Assembly: GCA_905372875.1 (NCBI GenBank)
Contig: CAJPQU010000097.1
Location: 1 to 7,270 of the forward strand
From: an uncultured Schwartzia sp.
GTDB lineage: Bacteria; Bacillota; Negativicutes; Selenomonadales; Selenomonadaceae
Length of the DNA: 7,270 nucleotides
Direction: 5' to 3'
Under the pieces are notes generated by a model. It worked only from the letters and a program-made list of their open reading frames with translations, did not search any database and was not told the origin of the DNA. The position numbers and the translations under genes are program-made. Below are positions 6,425 to 7,270 of the stretch, in pieces. How positions within the stretch are numbered: position 1 is the first letter of the stretch; every line of letters begins with the position of its first letter.

Positions 6425-6430
6425 ATAACA
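6422..6430 (-). promoter_or_regulatory. Extended -10 promoter element of the pur operon
   Basis: The minus strand reads TGTTATAAT: a perfect TATAAT (6427 to 6422) preceded by TG and one base, the extended -10 form. The -35 region is poor, with at best three of six matches at usual spacing, which an extended -10 can tolerate. Transcription would start near 6414-6416, at the edge of hairpin A2, giving a leader of about 290 nt before purE. It lies downstream of the panD terminator, as expected for an independent purine promoter. I see no purine riboswitch or PurR operator. Confidence 0.55.
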
Positions 6431-6497
6431 TAGGGCGCTCTTTGGCGAAAGGGGACGGGAAAATTTCTTGCCGTATCAATCTCATGGTAAACACACA

Positions 6498-6535
6498 AAA
6501 ATGCCGGTCAGAGAAAGTTCTCTGACCGGCATTTT
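6498..6535 (-). terminator. Rho-independent terminator after panD, bidirectional form
   Basis: A perfect 18-bp inverted repeat (6498-6515 against 6518-6535) has a GC-rich core, TGCCGGTCAGAG, and only two bases between the arms, so in RNA the loop is effectively four or more. The minus strand continues into five T residues at its end, the panD direction, and the plus strand ends in TTTT. It begins 10 nt after the panD stop and separates the pantothenate genes from the purine operon. Confidence 0.93.
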
Positions 6536-6545
6536 CCTCGCGGCT

Positions 6546-6929
6546 TCAATCTGTCTGCCCATGGCTCTCTGCTCGGCGGACTTCCCGAATCCTGTTCTTT
6601 TCATCCACCATGACCACCGCCGGGCGATGGCAGACCGCCTCTTCCTCAGTAAAGAGCGCGTAGGCCATGATGATGACGGTGTCTCCCGGCTGAACGCATC
6701 GGGCCGCCGCCCCGTTAAGGCAAATGGCGCCGGATCCACGGGGGCCGGGGATGGTGTAAGTTTCCAAGCGCTCGCCGTTATTGTTATCCACCACCTGCAC
6801 TCGTTCGTTGGGCAAAATCCCCGCCGCTTCCATCAGCGCTTCGTCGATGGTAATACTTCCCATGTAGTGCAGATTCGCCTCGGTAACAGCGGCGCAGTGA
6901 ATTTTCCCCTTTAAAAGATTCAGCAGCAT
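6546..6929 (-). CDS. panD: Aspartate 1-decarboxylase proenzyme (pyruvoyl-dependent)
   Basis: It decarboxylates L-aspartate to beta-alanine for pantothenate and coenzyme A synthesis. The 127-residue length is typical. Lys9 in the N-terminal MLLNLLKGKIHCA, the self-cleavage site Gly24-Ser25 in HYMGSITID, Tyr58 in ERLETYTIPG and the GSGAICLNGAAA segment (65-76) are all present; Ser25 would become the pyruvoyl group. A GGAGG ribosome binding site lies 8 nt before the ATG. The start overlaps the panC end by 10 nt, so the two are cotranscribed and probably translationally coupled. An intrinsic terminator follows 10 nt after the stop. Confidence 0.98.
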   Translation of the reverse strand: MLLNLLKGKIHCAAVTEANLHYMGSITIDEALMEAAGILPNERVQVVDNNNGERLETYTIPGPRGSGAICLNGAAARCVQPGDTVIIMAYALFTEEEAVCHRPAVVMVDEKNRIREVRRAESHGQTD

Positions 6930-7270
6930 ATCTCGTCCCTCCCTAAAATAATATTATCGATAAGCCGTGTTTGTCCAATCTTCACCGCAATCGCCAAAAG
7001 CGCCGGTTCCTCCACCCGCGCGATGGCACGCAGCGCGGGGAAAGAATACAGCGCCACATAGTCGATGGCTGCCAGCGGTTCCCCTTCGATGATCGCCGTA
7101 ACCATCGCCGTGAGCTTCGCCGCCTCCCTTTCACCCCCGGAAAAAGCCTTTTCGGCCTCGCGCAGACTGCGGGAAAGCACCAGCGCCGCTTCCCTTTCCT
7201 CTGCCGACAGATAACGGTTGCGGGAGCTGAGCGCCAAGCCGCTCTCTTCCCGCACGATGGGTACCATGAC
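6920..7270 (-). CDS. panC: Pantothenate synthetase, C-terminal part (5' end outside window)
   Basis: It condenses pantoate with beta-alanine, the product of PanD, using ATP. The frame is open to the right edge, leaving 116 residues of the usual 280 or so. VPIVREESGLALSSRNRYLS at the start of the visible part is the ATP-binding SSRN segment typical of the family. It is followed by the C-terminal domain with IDYVALYSF and the terminal AVKIGQTRLIDNIIL. The Met at 7267 is internal, not a start, because the frame continues upstream. Its TGA lies inside panD (10-nt overlap). panB may lie further upstream, but that is not visible. Confidence 0.96.
   Translation of the reverse strand, partial: VMVPIVREESGLALSSRNRYLSAEEREAALVLSRSLREAEKAFSGGEREAAKLTAMVTAIIEGEPLAAIDYVALYSFPALRAIARVEEPALLAIAVKIGQTRLIDNIILGRDEICC

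Noticed and set aside
6128..6440. Purine riboswitch or PurR operator ahead of purE
   Set aside because: The conserved purine aptamer core and a PurBox or E. coli-type PurR palindrome could not be found on the minus strand; the only clear structures are the repeat hairpins and small stems.

Overview
The window holds one densely packed minus-strand stretch of core metabolism from a GC-rich bacterium. In transcription order (right to left) it carries the end of panC, then panD, a strong intrinsic terminator, a leader of about 290 nt with tandem hairpin repeats, and the purine operon purE-purC-purF-purM-purN-purH-purD, which runs off the left edge. No plus-strand gene, RNA gene, mobile element with a transposase, or CRISPR array is supported. 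The gene order and the predicted Fe-S, propeptide-processed PurF resemble Clostridium- or Bacillus-type Bacillota. The high GC content and the single-domain PurH make a GC-rich Negativicutes or Clostridia member a reasonable guess, but the taxon is an inference of low confidence.

Right part (6498-7270): panC (3' end only) and panD overlap by 10 nt and supply the last steps of pantothenate synthesis. They end at a perfect 18-bp-stem hairpin. Middle (6128-6497): the purine promoter region. An extended -10 box (TGTTATAAT) sits at the outer edge of two near-identical 87-bp direct repeats. Each repeat belongs to a unit with two hairpins built on a CACTTA/TAGTG stem core. If the promoter is real, both units are transcribed as the 5' leader of the pur mRNA.

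Left part (1-6127): PurF makes phosphoribosylamine from PRPP and glutamine. PurD adds glycine, PurN formylates GAR, PurM closes the imidazole ring, PurE supplies the carboxylate, PurC adds aspartate, and PurH closes the IMP ring. Genes are coupled by short gaps or overlaps (purM/purN ATGA; purC/purF 1 nt apart; purH/purD 12 nt apart). The longer purF-purM gap contains stem-loops, one of which covers the purM ribosome binding site. PurL/PurQ/PurS, PurB, PurK and AICAR transformylase are not encoded here.

The most notable point is that purH encodes only the IMP cyclohydrolase domain (197 aa instead of about 510). It has a clean stop, and the purD ribosome binding site follows immediately, so AICAR formyltransferase must come from elsewhere in the genome. 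Otherwise this is an ordinary housekeeping region, and I see no evidence for a new defence or mobile system.
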